Positions 63,014-64,000 of a DNA stretch of 64,000 nt are shown here, in pieces. The notes beneath the pieces are model-generated. The model did not search any database, was not told where the DNA came from, and saw nothing but the letters and a program-made list of their open reading frames with translations. The stretch is from positions 1,612,001 through 1,676,000 of the forward strand of contig NZ_OZ244942.1 in NCBI RefSeq assembly GCF_965222285.1, read 5' to 3'. Origin of the DNA: Tepidicaulis sp002389665. Its GTDB lineage: Bacteria; Pseudomonadota; Alphaproteobacteria; Parvibaculales; Parvibaculaceae. How positions within the stretch are numbered: position 1 is the first letter of the stretch; each line of letters begins with the position of its first letter. The translations under genes and the position numbers were made by a program.

Positions 63014-63679
63014 TCAGAAAACGAACCCTTCGCTGAGTTCAAAGCCCGGCAGAAGCTCGGCAGACCCGTCAAAAGCGTCCCGGAACGTCACCGTTCCGCG
63101 CTTTTTCGTGTAAATCCGGCCCCGGCTGCGGCCATCTTCATGGAAAATCGTCACCAGACGGCCATTTTCCTTGAGCTGGTCCAGCAAGTCGGCTGGAAGG
63201 TACTCCGCCGCGCCCTCCAGTACGATCACATCATAAGGACCGCCCTTGGCATAGCCGGCCTCGAGAGCGCCCGTAATAACGGCTGCATTGGTGATGCCCA
63301 GCGTGTCGAGATTGGCGGTCGCCTTGCCGGCAAGGTCCTCATCGCTTTCCACGGCCACCACGGTTTCGGCGAGTTTCGCCAGCACGGCCGCCGAATAGCC
63401 CGTCGCCGTGCCGATATCGAGCACCACATCCCCCTCGCGGATCACCGCCAGTTCCAGCAGCTTGCCGAAGGAATAAGGCCGCATCACATAGCGCGGCGTT
63501 TCGCCTGCACCCGTAACCCGCAAATCCCCGTCCAGATAGGCAACCGGGCGCAAGGCAGCCGGCACGAAAATCTCCCGCGGGACTTCCTGCGTTACGTCCA
63601 GCACGCGCGGGTCCGTAACACCGCTGGTCCGCAACTGGCTATCCACCATGTTCAAACGGGCATCAGTATAGTCGGCCAT
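63014..63679 (-). CDS. PIMT-like methyltransferase lacking the isoaspartate-binding motif
   Basis: The 221-residue protein has the SAM motif DIGTATGYSAA (88-98) and the overall fold of protein-L-isoaspartate methyltransferase. The substrate segment is changed: where Pcm has ISQPFVVAYM, this protein has MRPYSFGKLLE (66-76). It therefore probably does not repair isoaspartate, and the true methyl acceptor is unknown. It lies 158 bp upstream of the TolC-like gene. A canonical pcm is elsewhere in the window (36785-37459). Confidence 0.88.
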   Translation of the reverse strand: MADYTDARLNMVDSQLRTSGVTDPRVLDVTQEVPREIFVPAALRPVAYLDGDLRVTGAGETPRYVMRPYSFGKLLELAVIREGDVVLDIGTATGYSAAVLAKLAETVVAVESDEDLAGKATANLDTLGITNAAVITGALEAGYAKGGPYDVIVLEGAAEYLPADLLDQLKENGRLVTIFHEDGRSRGRIYTKKRGTVTFRDAFDGSAELLPGFELSEGFVF

Positions 63680-63800
63680 GAGATTTCCTAGGAGTTGGGT
63701 CGGGCGCTGTGCCCATTGCTGTCTTCGAGCGGGTTATAAAGGTCTGACACGGCAAAGACAATTCGCGATAGCCTATTCCACCCTGAGGCGCGTTTCCACA

Positions 63801-63829
63801 TTGTCCTCAGCCAAAACTCTTGCTATATC
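63801..63829 (+). promoter_or_regulatory. Promoter for tRNA-Cys
   Basis: TTGTCC and TATATC are separated by 17 bases, giving a predicted transcript start near 63836, about 47 bases upstream of the tRNA. A short GC-rich hairpin lies in the leader. Confidence 0.5.
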
Positions 63830-63882
63830 CCCGGCCTGCCCTGAGGGTGGCCCGGCCGGACCGGGCGCCCGGCGGCAAAAGA

Positions 63883-63956
63883 GGCCACGTGGCGGAGTGG
63901 TGACGCAGCGGATTGCAAATCCGTATACCCCGGTTCGATTCCGGGCGTGGCCTCCA
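63883..63956 (+). tRNA. tRNA-Cys (anticodon GCA)
   Basis: The 74-base tRNA includes an encoded CCA. Acceptor arms are GGCCACG/CGTGGCC, the anticodon loop is TTGCAAA in stem CGGA/TCCG, and the T loop is TTCGATT. The discriminator is T73, the identity element of tRNA-Cys. The 44 bases after it to the window end show no gene. Confidence 0.97.
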
Positions 63957-64000
63957 AATTTCCCCTTAAATAACGCGGAAACCCTGGGCATAGCCCTATC

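Overview
The window is a stretch of core chromosome from an alphaproteobacterium. The evidence is a popZ homologue, a GTTC-N7-GTTC LexA site between ssb and uvrA, a TTAA-N7-TTAA CtrA-type site, a fused cysN/cysC gene, and the run dgt-argS-SPOR-nagZ-scpA-scpB-tatABC-serS-surE-pcm-nlpD followed by yajC-secD-secF. Base composition is GC-rich and looks uniform. I see no phage, IS element, CRISPR array or rRNA. A rhizobial or Parvibaculum-like lineage would fit, but the order cannot be fixed from this sequence alone.

Layout. 1-8.2 kb (minus strand): UDP-GlcNAc synthesis (glmS, cut by the window start, and glmU), a membrane nucleotide-sugar dehydratase of the FlaA1/WbpM type, galE, then the sulfate-activation genes cysNC and cysD. 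8.3-10.4 kb: a small membrane protein divergent from a SPOR-domain lipoprotein with a CtrA-type site between them, then a beta-carbonic anhydrase. 10.4-18.2 kb (minus): tRNA-Lys, tgt and queA (queuosine), two cyclophilins, coaD, gyrA, ssb. 18.5-29.7 kb (plus): uvrA, a Tat-exported PhoD phosphatase, two tandem amidases, a DUF3179 protein and trmFO. This is the most accessory-looking part.

29.7-34.7 kb (minus): yajC-secD-secF, followed by a Mth938-like protein, a PuuD-like membrane protein and a squalene/phytoene-synthase-like protein. The Mth938-like and synthase-like proteins resemble the mitochondrial complex I assembly factors NDUFAF3 and NDUFAF6. 35-49.3 kb: a DUF815 ATPase, then envelope, division, secretion and translation genes (nlpD, pcm, surE, serS, tatCBA, scpBA, nagZ, SPOR, argS, dgt), with a DUF481 outer-membrane protein inserted between argS and dgt. 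49.4-57.8 kb: an ErpA-type iron-sulfur carrier, xth, an M81 peptidase, an EthD protein, a Sel1-repeat protein, a Dph6-like protein, ilvD, a zinc alcohol dehydrogenase and a DUF2852 protein. 57.8-64 kb: valS, popZ, a TolC-type protein, a PIMT-like methyltransferase and tRNA-Cys.

No clearly new multi-gene system is visible. The observations most worth a second look are the complex I assembly-factor homologues beside the Sec genes, the CtrA-type site over the SPOR lipoprotein promoter, a histone-H1-like tail on UvrA, a Tgt that lacks most zinc ligands, and a second PIMT without its substrate-binding motif.
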